From Arsukibacterium tuosuense (lineage in GTDB: Bacteria; Pseudomonadota; Gammaproteobacteria; Enterobacterales; Alteromonadaceae), in contig NZ_OBEB01000002.1 of assembly GCF_900215315.1 (NCBI RefSeq), positions 478,450 to 542,449 of the forward strand: a stretch of DNA of 64,000 nt. The letters are read 5' to 3'. Below, in pieces: positions 38,059-47,303 of this stretch. How positions within the stretch are numbered: the stretch's first letter is position 1; every line of letters begins with the position of its first letter. Both the position numbers and the translations under genes were made by a program. Under the pieces are notes generated by a model, which made no database searches, was not told where the DNA came from, and saw only the letters and a list, made by a program, of their open reading frames with translations.

Positions 38059-39240
38059 ATGCAGCAGTGGGATGTAATAGTAGTGGGTGCCGGTGCTGCC
38101 GGCCTGATGTGTGCAATCGAGGCCGGTAACCGTGGCCGCAAAGTTTTGCTGCTGGACAATGGTAAACGGCCGGGGCGCAAAATATTAATGTCGGGCGGCG
38201 GCCGCTGTAATTTCACTAATATCTACAGCAGCCCGGAAAACTTCCTGTCGCAAAACAAGCATTTCTGCAAATCGGCGCTGAGTCGCTACACCCAGTGGGA
38301 TTTTATCGCCCTGGTGCAAAAACATGCTATTCCCTTTCACGAGAAAACCCTTGGCCAGTTATTCTGTGGTGACTCGGCCAAAGATATCGTCGAGATGCTG
38401 CTAACCGAGGCCAAAGCGGCCAATGTGCAGATTGCTATGCAACAGCAAATCACCACCGTCAGCTTTGCTGATGGCGTATATACCGTGACTACGCCAGAGC
38501 TAAGCCGGCAGTGCCAGAGCCTGGTAATTGCCAGTGGCGGCTTAAGCCTGCCCAATCTGGGTGCCACTGCCTTTGGTTTTCAGCTGGCGGAACAGTTTGG
38601 TTTAAAAGTACTACCACTGCGCGCAGCGTTGGTGCCCTTAACCTGGCAACCCAGTGACAAAGCGGTGTTTGAGGAGATCAGCGGCGTGTCTTTACCTGTT
38701 ACCGCTGAAGCTAATGGCACGCTGTTCCCGGAAGATATGCTGTTTACCCACCGCGGCTTAAGCGGCCCGGCCATCTTACAAATTTCCAGTTACTGGCAGC
38801 CGGGCGATAATGTCATCGTCAATATGTCTCCTGATACCAATGTGGCCGAGTTTCTGGCCAGCCAGCAACAAGCCCATCCGGAGCAGGAAGTAAAAACCGC
38901 GCTGGCTAAGTTGTTACCAAAGCGCTTAGTCGAAAAACTGCTGGAATTAAAGGTTTTCACTAATCAGCCGCTGAAAGCACTTAATCCGAAAAGCATTAAA
39001 CAACTTGCTGACAGCCTGCATGGCTATATTTTTAAACCCAATGGCACCGAAGGCTACCGCACCGCCGAAGTGACCATTGGCGGGGTAGATACCGACGGCT
39101 TATCGTCGAAAACCATGGAAGCCAAGCAGCAACCGGGCTTGTATTTTATCGGCGAAGTAGTCGATGTCACCGGCTGGCTCGGCGGCTATAATTTCCAGTG
39201 GGCCTGGGCCAGCGGCTGGGTCGCCGGCCAGTATTGTTAG
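38059..39240 (+). CDS. BaiN/HI0933-like flavoprotein oxidoreductase
   Basis: The 393-residue protein opens with the FAD-binding Rossmann motif VVGAGAAGLMCAIEAGNRG, then DNGKRPGRKILMSGGGRCNFTN, which is the signature of the HI0933/BaiN family. VVDVTGWLGGYNFQWAWASG near the C-terminus is the conserved family ending. Members include the bile-acid 7-dehydroxylation-associated BaiN and RdsA-like enzymes, but bacterial substrates are mostly unknown. No membrane segment or signal is visible. The small hypothetical gene starts 14 bases downstream, and the two are likely co-transcribed. Confidence 0.9.
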   Translation: MQQWDVIVVGAGAAGLMCAIEAGNRGRKVLLLDNGKRPGRKILMSGGGRCNFTNIYSSPENFLSQNKHFCKSALSRYTQWDFIALVQKHAIPFHEKTLGQLFCGDSAKDIVEMLLTEAKAANVQIAMQQQITTVSFADGVYTVTTPELSRQCQSLVIASGGLSLPNLGATAFGFQLAEQFGLKVLPLRAALVPLTWQPSDKAVFEEISGVSLPVTAEANGTLFPEDMLFTHRGLSGPAILQISSYWQPGDNVIVNMSPDTNVAEFLASQQQAHPEQEVKTALAKLLPKRLVEKLLELKVFTNQPLKALNPKSIKQLADSLHGYIFKPNGTEGYRTAEVTIGGVDTDGLSSKTMEAKQQPGLYFIGEVVDVTGWLGGYNFQWAWASGWVAGQYC

Positions 39241-39254
39241 GGTTTAATAATTAA

Positions 39255-39563
39255 ATGAAAAAACTCTCCAAAGTACAACTTAAACAACAAGCAGCGGTGC
39301 TGGACGCGGTGACTAAATTGGAACAGCTGGCACTGCTGGAGCTACCGGGCACGCTGCAGTGCTGGTTTAGCCTGGAGTATGAAGCTTTTCCCGGCTCGTT
39401 GCTGGTGCGGCTGCAGTTTGCTGATCAGGCTATGCTAGAGGCCGCGCTGCCGCAGTTGTTAACCTGGCAAAAACGGCTAAGTGGTTTAATGCTGAAAAAA
39501 GGGATAGTGCTGAAAGATATGCGCAAACATCTGGTGTTTACCCTTAATGCTCCTGATGAATAG
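39255..39563 (+). CDS. Hypothetical protein, 102 aa
   Basis: I do not recognise this protein. It is a soluble, basic, Leu-rich protein with alternating hydrophobic and charged residues. The N-terminus (MKKLSKVQLKQQAAVLDAV) looks helical, and a Trp-containing region (CWFSLEYEAFPG) is more strand-like. There is no signal, Cys cluster or HTH motif. It starts 14 bases after the BaiN-like stop without a clear ribosome site, so translation may depend on the upstream gene. It precedes the DUF4862 gene by 26 bases. Confidence 0.65.
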   Translation: MKKLSKVQLKQQAAVLDAVTKLEQLALLELPGTLQCWFSLEYEAFPGSLLVRLQFADQAMLEAALPQLLTWQKRLSGLMLKKGIVLKDMRKHLVFTLNAPDE

Positions 39564-39589
39564 CCCTGACGACTAATCCTGCCAAACGG

Positions 39590-40573
39590 ATGAACCAAAC
39601 TATGAAGTATTACCTTGGCGCTTATGCTGCATCACCCAACCACAGCGGCTGGAACCCTGCGCTTGAAACGGCGTTTTATAACGAATTAAAAGCCCTGCCC
39701 ACTATCAAAGGGCTGGAACATCCGTTTCTGGGCAGCTTGCATCAACATGATGACAGCTGGTTTTTGGCCAATGTAGACCGGGCTTGGGATCACGTGTTTA
39801 CCTGCATTCCCGGCATTATGAATGCGCTGGGCAAAAACCCGTTATTTGGCATTGCCTCAGTTGATGAAGCCGGCCGCGCGGCCGCGCTGGCATTTATGCA
39901 GCAGGCTTGTGCGGCGATTAGCAAACTCAACGCCCATCTGGGCCGCCAGGCGGTACAAGCTATTCAAATACAAACTGCACCGGCGCGGCATAACGCGGCT
40001 TCATCAAAAGAAGCGCTTGCGTCGTCGCTTCAGACCATGCTGAGCTGGGACTGGCAGGGCGCGAAGATTGTCATAGAGCACTGTGATGCCTATGTTGCCA
40101 GTCATACACCGTCAAAAGGCTTTTTAGCATTACATGATGAGCTGGCAGTACTGCAGCAGTTAAACTCACATTTACCGGCAGCACAGCAACTGGGCATGGT
40201 CATTAACTGGGGCCGTTCGGTATTTGAAACACGACGGCCAGAAGGTGCTGTTGAGCATATTCAGGCGGCGCAAACGGCAGGGTTATTAAGTGGTGTGATG
40301 TTCTCCGGTGTGTCGGACCAGCACAGCGAATACGGCGCCTGGCGCGACAGCCACCAGCCACCGCGCAACAGCGAAACCGTAAAGCATGGCGAGCCGGGCA
40401 GCTGGATGACCGAGCAGGCCATGCACGATTGTCTGGCCGCTTGCGATAACCCGGCAGCGTTAATGGTGCTCGGCGCTAAAATTGGCATCCGGCCGCTTAG
40501 TGCAACTATTGAGCAGCGTATCGGCACTATCCGCGATACGCTGGCGATTTTAGATCGTTATTTTAATTACTAG
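39590..40573 (+). CDS. DUF4862 family protein (TIM-barrel-like)
   Basis: The 327-residue protein (YYLGAYAASPNHSGWNPALE, IVIEHCDAYVASHTPSKGF, GVSDQHSEYGAWRDSHQPP) fits DUF4862. This family resembles xylose-isomerase-like TIM barrels and is often found near sugar catabolism genes. Conserved Glu and His (IEHCDA, HGEPGSW) suggest metal binding. Function is unknown, and no sugar catabolism genes are adjacent here. Two starts (39590 and 39602) are possible; I kept the first. The product has no signal peptide. Confidence 0.75.
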   Translation: MNQTMKYYLGAYAASPNHSGWNPALETAFYNELKALPTIKGLEHPFLGSLHQHDDSWFLANVDRAWDHVFTCIPGIMNALGKNPLFGIASVDEAGRAAALAFMQQACAAISKLNAHLGRQAVQAIQIQTAPARHNAASSKEALASSLQTMLSWDWQGAKIVIEHCDAYVASHTPSKGFLALHDELAVLQQLNSHLPAAQQLGMVINWGRSVFETRRPEGAVEHIQAAQTAGLLSGVMFSGVSDQHSEYGAWRDSHQPPRNSETVKHGEPGSWMTEQAMHDCLAACDNPAALMVLGAKIGIRPLSATIEQRIGTIRDTLAILDRYFNY

Positions 40574-40611
40574 ACGGGCAAAGTTACCTTGTCAGCAGCG
40601 GGCGGCTAATC

Positions 40612-40628
40612 TTTATAAAATCTTTATA
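40612..40628 (+). promoter_or_regulatory. KdpE-like direct repeat upstream of trkH
   Basis: TTTATA (40612-40617), five bases, TTTATA (40623-40628). From memory, E. coli KdpE contacts a direct repeat of the form TTTATA-N5-TTTACA, so this differs by one base. It lies 92 bases before the trkH start and two genes ahead of a KdpE-like regulator, which makes it a candidate binding site. Confidence 0.5.
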
Positions 40629-40719
40629 AGACGGCATTAAATCTTGAGAAAAGCTTAACAACTGCCCGGGCAAAATAGCGATAGGCTTACGTCACTCAAT
40701 GTTATTGTAGTGAAGCAAG

Positions 40720-42204
40720 ATGTCTGGCTACACCTTTGCCGTTGGCAATCCTGAAGTAAAAAACAAGCATTTCTTCTATCGGGTAATAGGGTATTTGCTG
40801 CTCAGCCTCAGTCTGGCGCAGTTTGTTACCATGGTGGTCAGTTTTGCCTTGCACGACCGCTCATTCTGGAACTTCTTACTGGCCGCAGTGATAACGTTCA
40901 GCGTCGGCGCCGGGCTGGTTATGCGCTCTGGCTCGGCTGTACAGCTGAAAAAACGCTATCTGTTTTTGCTGACAACGCTGTGCTGGTTGTCGATTTGTTT
41001 TTTTGCAGCCATCCCTTTGTACCTGAGCGTGCCACAGCTGAGCATTACTGATGCCTGGTTTGAAACGGTATCGGCTATTACTACCACGGGTTCCACGGTA
41101 TTAAGTGGTCTGGATACTATGCCCAGAGCGGTGCTGCTATGGCGGGCAATTCTGCAGTGGATTGGCGGTATTGGTATTATAGTGATGGCTATCGCTATTT
41201 TACCGGCACTGAAAATCGGTGGCATGAAACTGTTTAAAACAGAAAGCTCCGATATTTCTGAGAAAATTCTGCCGCGCAGCAGCAGTCTGTCCAGTTATAT
41301 TTTGCTGGTCTATCTGGCTATTAGTGTTGCTGCCGCACTAAGCTACTTTATTGGTGGGATGTCCGGCTTTGATGCCGTAACCCATGGTATGACATCCGCT
41401 GCCACCGGTGGCTTTGCCAATTATGATGCCTCATTCGGGCACTTTAATGATAAGCCCTGGCTACTATGGCTAAGCTCGCTGTGGATGGTGCTGGCAGCCT
41501 TACCTTTTGTATTGTTTGTCGGTATGGCAAAAGGGGATAAATGGGCATTACTGCGCGACCCGCAAGCCCGGGCTTTTATTAAAATTGTGCTGGTGGCTGC
41601 GCTGATGCTGACGGCCTATCAGATAATTCATGATCAGCGCAGCTGGTTTGCAGCCTTAACCCACAGCGTGTTCAACGTCGTATCAGTCATTACTACCTGT
41701 GGTTATGCCTCAGAAGACTACAGTGCCTGGGGCAGTATGGCGGTAGTCATGTTTTTTTATCTGACATTCAGTGGCGGTTGCTCAGGTTCCACGTCGGGTG
41801 GCCTGAAAATCTTCCGAACTCAACTATCTGGTTATTTGCTGGTGAAACAGCTTAACTTACTGATCCACCCTAATGCGGTCTGGACTCAGAAATACGGCAG
41901 CAAGAAAGTCGATGACAGCTTGCTCAGCTCTGTGCTGGCCTTCGCCTTTATTTATTTTGCGACTATTGCTGCTTTGGCCCTGGTGTTATCAATGTATAAT
42001 CTGGATTTTGTTACCGCATTAACCGGCGCGGCAACCGCGGTAGGTAATGTGGGGCCCGGCCTGGGAGATATTATTGGTCCGGCGGGCAACTTCGCTACCC
42101 TGCCCGATGGCGCTAAATGGTGGTTATCCTTAGGTATGCTGTTAGGCAGGCTGGAGATTTTAACCGTTTTATTGTTATTTACCCCAATGTACTGGCGTTA
42201 TTAA
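40720..42204 (+). CDS. trkH: TrkH family potassium uptake protein
   Basis: TrkH is the K+-conducting membrane subunit of the Trk system. The 494-residue protein has about ten membrane segments and the four pore-loop repeats: TTTGSTVLSGL, TSAATGGFANYD, VITTCGYASEDYSAW with TFSGGCSGSTSGGLKIF, and AVGNVGPGLGDIIGP. These provide the selectivity-filter glycines. The C-terminus ends LLLFTPMYWRY, characteristic of TrkH. The Trk system also needs TrkA, which is not in the window. It is followed after 27 bases by a KdpD-like kinase and its partner, suggesting K+-responsive control. Confidence 0.95.
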   Translation: MSGYTFAVGNPEVKNKHFFYRVIGYLLLSLSLAQFVTMVVSFALHDRSFWNFLLAAVITFSVGAGLVMRSGSAVQLKKRYLFLLTTLCWLSICFFAAIPLYLSVPQLSITDAWFETVSAITTTGSTVLSGLDTMPRAVLLWRAILQWIGGIGIIVMAIAILPALKIGGMKLFKTESSDISEKILPRSSSLSSYILLVYLAISVAAALSYFIGGMSGFDAVTHGMTSAATGGFANYDASFGHFNDKPWLLWLSSLWMVLAALPFVLFVGMAKGDKWALLRDPQARAFIKIVLVAALMLTAYQIIHDQRSWFAALTHSVFNVVSVITTCGYASEDYSAWGSMAVVMFFYLTFSGGCSGSTSGGLKIFRTQLSGYLLVKQLNLLIHPNAVWTQKYGSKKVDDSLLSSVLAFAFIYFATIAALALVLSMYNLDFVTALTGAATAVGNVGPGLGDIIGPAGNFATLPDGAKWWLSLGMLLGRLEILTVLLLFTPMYWRY

Positions 42205-42231
42205 AGCTGGCGCGATAAAGGCAGACAAACC

Positions 42232-43305
42232 ATGAAACTGAGCCAGGCCAGACACTATACCCTTTGGCAGCTGTGGCTGCTAGCAATTGCCGTGCCGCTG
42301 ATTATAGTGTTGGCGCTGCTGCCGGCCCGGGCGCTGCTGACTACTACTGACGTGGCTATGCTGCAACTACTGTGGGTAACCTGGGTAGCGCAGCAGACCG
42401 GCCAGCGCTGGGCTATTATTACTACTGTCAGTAGTGTGCTGCTACTCGACTGGTTTTTTGTCACGCCTTACTACACCCTGTATGTGAATCATATCGATTA
42501 TCTGATCACCTTTATCGTCATGTTGTTGCTGGGCATTTTTATTGGTCGCTTGTCAGGCAGGTTGCGGCTTGAGCTGGCCCGGACTAAAAAACATATGCGT
42601 CAGCGTCAGCTGCTGGCCGGTAAAACCCGTCAGGCCAGGTTTCAGGCTGAACTGGAGCATAGCCGGGCCATGTTGCTACGCTCTATTTCCCATGACTTAC
42701 GCACGCCGCTGGCAACCATTATGGGGGCATCCAGTATGCTGGCAGACAACGAGCTGGCGTTAAGTGCTTCAGAAATTCGTGAGCAGGCCGCCAATATTTA
42801 TCGTCAGAGCAGTTTACTCAGCCAGCATTTTGATAAAGTAATGGAGCTTAGCCGGGTACAGCAGCCACAGCATACATTGCAGCTTGCTACGCTGGACGTG
42901 GCAGATGTGGTATCGGCCGCCATCGGCCGGCGTGAGCAGCTGCTGAGTAATCAGCCGATGCAGATTGAGCTGACCAATACTGAGCATTGCCTGGCTGACA
43001 GTACTCTGTTGGAAATAGCGCTGGCCAATATGCTGGAAAATGCGGTACGCCATGGCGCCGCACCGGTAACGGTAAACTTCAGCCAGGCGGATGGCTACAA
43101 CTATTTATCGGTAAGCAATGCCATGGCCCATCAGAGCAAAGCCCAGCGTGACAGCGGCACCGGACTGGGCACTGCGATATGCAAGGCGGTAATGCAACTG
43201 CATCGGGGCCAGTTCAGTTTGCAAAGCCAGGCCGACCAGACCATGCTGGCGCAATTACGCTGGCCTGAGTCGATAACTGTGGCAACAAGGAGCAGCCGTG
43301 GCTGA
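42232..43305 (+). CDS. KdpD-like sensor histidine kinase, short form
   Basis: The 357-residue kinase has the four-helix DUF4118 membrane module characteristic of KdpD (residues about 13-105). It lacks the N-terminal KdpD and Usp domains of full-length KdpD (about 890 residues). Next comes a HisKA domain with His154 in ISHDLRTPLATIMG, the N-box ANMLENAVRHG, and a G-box SGTGLGTAICKAV. It should autophosphorylate and pass phosphate to the KdpE-like regulator, whose start overlaps its stop by 8 bases. The ligand is inferred to be K+ or turgor from the family and the trkH neighbour, but the truncation means the input may differ. Confidence 0.9.
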   Translation: MKLSQARHYTLWQLWLLAIAVPLIIVLALLPARALLTTTDVAMLQLLWVTWVAQQTGQRWAIITTVSSVLLLDWFFVTPYYTLYVNHIDYLITFIVMLLLGIFIGRLSGRLRLELARTKKHMRQRQLLAGKTRQARFQAELEHSRAMLLRSISHDLRTPLATIMGASSMLADNELALSASEIREQAANIYRQSSLLSQHFDKVMELSRVQQPQHTLQLATLDVADVVSAAIGRREQLLSNQPMQIELTNTEHCLADSTLLEIALANMLENAVRHGAAPVTVNFSQADGYNYLSVSNAMAHQSKAQRDSGTGLGTAICKAVMQLHRGQFSLQSQADQTMLAQLRWPESITVATRSSRG

Positions 43306-43990
43306 AACCATTTTAGTGCTGGAAGATGACCCGGCAATGCAAAGCTTTTTAACGACCTTATTAAAGAGCCAGCAGCATCAGGTATTAAGTTTCAGTGCCG
43401 GACTGGAGGCATTACAGTGTCTGGTGACGCAGCCGGTTGATTTAATCTTACTGGATTTAGGCCTGACCGATATGGATGGTCAGGATTGGCTGCAGCAGCT
43501 ACGTAACTGGAGCGAAACGCCGGTCATCATTATTTCTGCCCGCCACAGTGAACATGACAAAGTGCAGGCGCTGGATAACGGTGCCAACGATTATGTTACC
43601 AAGCCCTTCAGTGCTGCTGAGCTGATGGCCCGGGTTCGGGCCAATCTGCGCAAAGTCAGCAGTAACCAGCAGGTATTCAGTTTTGGTGATGTCCAGCTCG
43701 ATCCAGTCAGCCGCACCGTCAGCCGCAATACACAGCCGGTGCATCTGACCAAAACGGAATATGATATTTTATTACTGTTAATGCGTAATGCTGACAAGGT
43801 ATTAACCCATAACCAGATTTTAAGTCAGGTATGGGGTAAAACCTATATTGACCGGCCGGAGTATGTGCGGGTACATATGGCGCAGCTACGTCAGAAGCTG
43901 GAGGCTAACCCGGCCGCGCCCAGCTACCTTAAAACCGAGCCGGGTGTCGGTTATCGGTTAAAGGTAGCAAACGCGGGAAGCAGCTTATAA
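43298..43990 (+). CDS. KdpE-like OmpR-family response regulator
   Basis: The 230-residue regulator has a receiver domain (acid pocket Glu9/Asp10, phosphoacceptor Asp53, Lys in YVTKPFSAAE) and a winged-helix DNA-binding domain (HLTKTEYDILLLLMRNADK, YIDRPEYVRVHMAQLRQKLE). The sequence around VHMAQLRQKLE and EPGVGYRL is close to KdpE. GTG is the start, with AAGGAG upstream, and overlaps the kinase gene. With TrkH it forms a likely three-gene unit; there are no kdpFABC genes here. It ends 8 bases from the convergent S9 peptidase gene, leaving no room for a separate terminator. Confidence 0.93.
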   Translation: MAETILVLEDDPAMQSFLTTLLKSQQHQVLSFSAGLEALQCLVTQPVDLILLDLGLTDMDGQDWLQQLRNWSETPVIIISARHSEHDKVQALDNGANDYVTKPFSAAELMARVRANLRKVSSNQQVFSFGDVQLDPVSRTVSRNTQPVHLTKTEYDILLLLMRNADKVLTHNQILSQVWGKTYIDRPEYVRVHMAQLRQKLEANPAAPSYLKTEPGVGYRLKVANAGSSL

Positions 43991-43998
43991 CTGGCTGG

Positions 43999-46077
43999 CT
44001 ATTCGCTGGGCGTACGATACTTCTCAAACCAGGCCAGCATGTATTCGACTTTTTCAATCATCCGGCTGGGGGTGTTGGAAATACCGTGCGGCGAGCCCGG
44101 GATCCGCACCAGTGCCGTGTCTACCCGGCGAATTTGCAGCGCCTGATAAAACTGCTCTGACTCGGAAATCGGCGTGCGCCGGTCCTGCTCGCCGGTGATC
44201 AGAATAGTCGGGGTTTGCACATTGCCTACCAGGCTTAGTGGCGAGCGCTGCCAGTAATGGTCGACATGCTCCCAGGGTACGCCCGGGAACTGATGAAAGG
44301 TCTGGTACAGATAGCTGTCACCGGTCAGTACCTTGCTTAACCAGTTAATTACCGGTTTAACCACCGCCGCCGCTTTATAGCGGTTGGTTAAGCCAATGGC
44401 ATAAGCCGCGGCGATGCCACCGGCCGAGCCGCCGCCGATAAACAGGTTGTTCTCGTCAATAAAGCCCAGCTCCAGCATGGCATTAACCCCGCTGTCATGG
44501 TCGGCGTAATCTTCCGGCGAGCTGTACTTATTCTGCAATAACAACGCAAAACGCTCACCGTACGACGAACTACCACGGTGGTTATCATAAAACACCACAT
44601 AACCTTCTTTGGCATAGCGCTGCATTTCGGCGCTCCACTGTGCGCCATAGGCTAAATGTGGTCCGCCATGAATTTCCAGCAGTAACGGGTATTTTTTAGT
44701 AGGGTCAAAATCCGGCGGCGTCATATACCAGCCCTGAATTTCTTCACCATCAAACGAAGATGGGTAATTTATCTCATGTACCTGCGCCAGTTTTTTATGA
44801 CCCAGTAAATCTTCGTTCAGTGCGGTTAATACCGTGCTTTTGCCTTTTTGCAATACCGCGACGTCACTGGGGCGCTGGCTGGTGCCATGGGTGTAGGCGA
44901 TCACGCCGTTATCTGATACTGAGTAGCTGCCGCTTAAATATGGCTGCGGCTGCGACACCCCACCTAAGCTGGCCGTTAACTCAGTCAGTTTGCCACTGCG
45001 GGTTAAGGTCGCCAGTTTACGCTGGCCCCGATCATCATACTGCACCACAAAGCTTTGGTTACTCAGCCAGCTCGCTGCCGCAATGCTGCGGTCAAAGTCG
45101 GCTGCGATATCGTTGATATTTTTGTTATTAAGCGCCAGTACTTTTAGCTTGCTGTTGCTGTAGGGCACCAGTGCATTGCTTTGCCATAAAAACGCCAGCT
45201 GTTTGCCATCGGGCGAAAATACCGGGGACGACTCATCGCCGGCCATAGTGGTCAGGGGGGTCAGCTCGTTGCTGGCTAAATCAAGCTGGTACAGGTTGCT
45301 GTCACGCGGCTGAAATTCCCACTCCGGGTCTAAGTTGGCCGAAAATAACAGGGCTTGGCTATCCGGGCTGAAGGTAAGATCGCTGCCATAATGAAAATCA
45401 CCCGACGTCAGCTGGCGGGCACTACCACCTGTGACCGGCAGTACAAAAATCTGCCGGAATTGCGGCTTCAGAAACCCCTGGCCATCGGCCTGGTAACGGG
45501 CCCGGTCTAATACTACTGGCGGCTCTGACCATTTGGCCCCGGCAGGCTTTTTCACTTTTTTAACCCGCTGCTTTACCTCGGCTTCACTGGCAGCGACATT
45601 CATGGTAAAAGCCAGCAGCTTGCCATCAGGTGACCAGCTCAGGTTAGCCGGGCTTTGCGGTAACCGCGATAACTGAGCGGTTTTATTCTCGGCCAGATAA
45701 TGCAGATGAATTTGCCGGCTACCGCTGCTATTAGCGATAAACGCCAGTTTTTTGCCATCTGCCGACCAGCGGGGCTGACTGTAACTGAAGTTATCGGCAA
45801 ATAAGGGGAGTTGCTGGCCGCTTTTCACATCCAGCAGCCATAAGCTGGTGCGGGTGCTGTCGGTCATAATGTCGTTGCTGGCCCGGACATAAACAATTTT
45901 GCTGCCATCGGGCGATATCTGCACATCGCTGGCGTACTCCAGCGCAAAAATGTCTTCGGCTTCAAAGTACTGGCTATCGGTAGTGCTGGCAGCAGCCGGT
46001 AGGGCATACAGCAGGGCGCTGCCCAGCAGCAGGCTGGCTAACAGTTTAATGGCGGACGAAGTGTGGTTCACGGGCAT
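43999..46077 (-). CDS. Exported S9 family prolyl oligopeptidase-like peptidase
   Basis: The 692-residue protein has a signal peptide (ends LYALPAAAS) and a WD40/TolB-like beta-propeller with repeated SPDGKxLAF motifs. A hydrolase domain follows with Ser551 in IGGGSAGGIAAAYA and HGGPHLAYGAQW near its start. C-terminal LITGEQDRRTPISESEQFY carries the likely Asp and IPGSPHGISNTPSRM the His. It resembles acylaminoacyl- or dipeptidyl-peptidase-like periplasmic S9 enzymes. Its start is preceded by an unusual inverted repeat (46092-46130). It is convergent with the KdpE-like gene. Specificity is unknown. Confidence 0.9.
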   Translation of the reverse strand: MPVNHTSSAIKLLASLLLGSALLYALPAAASTTDSQYFEAEDIFALEYASDVQISPDGSKIVYVRASNDIMTDSTRTSLWLLDVKSGQQLPLFADNFSYSQPRWSADGKKLAFIANSSGSRQIHLHYLAENKTAQLSRLPQSPANLSWSPDGKLLAFTMNVAASEAEVKQRVKKVKKPAGAKWSEPPVVLDRARYQADGQGFLKPQFRQIFVLPVTGGSARQLTSGDFHYGSDLTFSPDSQALLFSANLDPEWEFQPRDSNLYQLDLASNELTPLTTMAGDESSPVFSPDGKQLAFLWQSNALVPYSNSKLKVLALNNKNINDIAADFDRSIAAASWLSNQSFVVQYDDRGQRKLATLTRSGKLTELTASLGGVSQPQPYLSGSYSVSDNGVIAYTHGTSQRPSDVAVLQKGKSTVLTALNEDLLGHKKLAQVHEINYPSSFDGEEIQGWYMTPPDFDPTKKYPLLLEIHGGPHLAYGAQWSAEMQRYAKEGYVVFYDNHRGSSSYGERFALLLQNKYSSPEDYADHDSGVNAMLELGFIDENNLFIGGGSAGGIAAAYAIGLTNRYKAAAVVKPVINWLSKVLTGDSYLYQTFHQFPGVPWEHVDHYWQRSPLSLVGNVQTPTILITGEQDRRTPISESEQFYQALQIRRVDTALVRIPGSPHGISNTPSRMIEKVEYMLAWFEKYRTPSE

Positions 46078-46091
46078 GCTCTCATTGAAAT

Positions 46092-46130
46092 AACCTTAAC
46101 GGCTAAACTACCTGTTTCACCGTTAAGGTT
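46092..46130. repeat. Perfect inverted repeat upstream of S9 peptidase
   Basis: AACCTTAACGG (46092-46102) and CCGTTAAGGTT (46120-46130) are perfect 11-base arms around 17 bases. The repeat lies 15 bases upstream of the peptidase ATG (minus strand) and 28 bases after the CBS gene stop. It has no T-tract on either strand, so it may be an operator or a 5' leader hairpin, or an end signal of the CBS gene. Confidence 0.6.
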
Positions 46131-46157
46131 CAAACATACCGCGACCAGTTAGCGGTT

Positions 46158-46718
46158 TTAAGCGCTGACGCTGTCAAACAACTGTAAAAAGGTCGGTGCC
46201 TGCCGAATATGCAGCGGCAGGTGCAGGCGGCGGGCGATATCCTGCGCGCTTATCACGCCCCGGATCTGATGTGACTCCCGGTCAACCACCACACAGTGTT
46301 GCTCACCACTCGATTGCAGGGTATTGAGCACATCCGCTATGGTGCAGTTTTGCAATTGCTGCCAGGCCAGAGCCTTTATCCGCTGCCGCGGCAGCATTAA
46401 ATCGGCTACTTTAATGTCATGCCGGCTATCACCCAGCGCTACCCGGCGCATAATAGCCTGATCTGACAATTGCTCCAGGTGAATAATGCCGCTTAGTTCT
46501 CCCTGCTCATCTACCACCAGTTTCAGCTTGCAGCGTTCCAGCTGCATTACGGCCAGCACATCACTGGCGGGCAGGGTTTCACTGATCATATCGGGCTTAC
46601 TGTGTTTAAAGTCAGTAACCAGCTGTAAAGCCGGAGAGGTTAATTTAGCCTGATCAAACTGGCCGGGCTGAACTAAATGATCAATCGGTTCTACAGAAAA
46701 TAATGCTAATGTTTTCAT
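46158..46718 (-). CDS. CBS-domain protein
   Basis: Two CBS domains cover about residues 43-104 and 112-175 (LKLVVDEQGELSGIIHLEQL and HCVVVDRESHQIRGVISAQDIARRL). CBS pairs bind adenosyl nucleotides and act as energy sensors, usually in larger enzymes or as regulators. No other domain is present. The ATG at 46718 has GAGA upstream; a longer form from 46739 is less likely. The product is then 186 residues. It lies upstream of the S9 peptidase and downstream of the small exported-protein gene on the same strand. The target is unknown. Confidence 0.83.
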   Translation of the reverse strand: MKTLALFSVEPIDHLVQPGQFDQAKLTSPALQLVTDFKHSKPDMISETLPASDVLAVMQLERCKLKLVVDEQGELSGIIHLEQLSDQAIMRRVALGDSRHDIKVADLMLPRQRIKALAWQQLQNCTIADVLNTLQSSGEQHCVVVDRESHQIRGVISAQDIARRLHLPLHIRQAPTFLQLFDSVSA

Positions 46719-46796
46719 GGTATTTCTCGCTGCCAGCATGCAGAGGCCGTGCTGGCTGATAAAAAGTTTTGCTAAGGCAATAATGCCGGAAACGTT

Positions 46797-47117
46797 TTAC
46801 GCTAAGGAAGGTAATGGTGGGGCGCGCACCGGGTGAGCGGCTTTGGCCTGGGGCAATAATACGGCAGCAGGCAGACTACTGGAGGCAAGGCTAAGCAACA
46901 ACGGTAGCTTATTGTTGGCAAGTGGCAGGCTGTTGTCGCTGTCATCACTGCTATCTTGCTCAGTGAACAGACTTACCTGGCCGGTTAACGGGCTTACTGC
47001 CTGCAGCTGGCTGTCAGCTAATGGGGTTAAATGCGGCGCGTGAGCACTGGCAAGCTGCGGGGTTACCAGCAGGCTCAGGTAAAGTATTAAGGCAACTGCA
47101 CTAAACCAACGCATCAT
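46797..47117 (-). CDS. Small exported hypothetical protein, 106 aa
   Basis: The protein has a signal peptide (ILYLSLLVTPQLASAHA) and a mature region of only about 80 residues, acidic in the middle (EQDSSDDSDNS) and Leu/Ser/Pro-rich after it. The LADSQLQAVSPLTGQ stretch recalls the short exported leader-like motif LADxxLxxVxGQ of pilus or surface protein families, but I cannot name a family. It lies 79 bases before the CBS gene and 186 bases after the YgjV-like gene's stop. Coding is likely but not certain, since the opposite strand is open too. Confidence 0.5.
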   Translation of the reverse strand: MMRWFSAVALILYLSLLVTPQLASAHAPHLTPLADSQLQAVSPLTGQVSLFTEQDSSDDSDNSLPLANNKLPLLLSLASSSLPAAVLLPQAKAAHPVRAPPLPSLA

Positions 47118-47303
47118 CAGGCTACTTTTAAATCCGTTATCAACAGAAACTCATCATTGCCAACCGCTGACGTTTAGCAGTCGGTTAACGTTAAATGATA
47201 ATGGGCGTAGCCGGCAGTATTGGCAAGAGATGACACAAAATATAATTGCAGATTGCGACCAGCAGCGCCGTTAGTGAGCCAGAATTGGTTTTAACAGCGC
47301 AGG

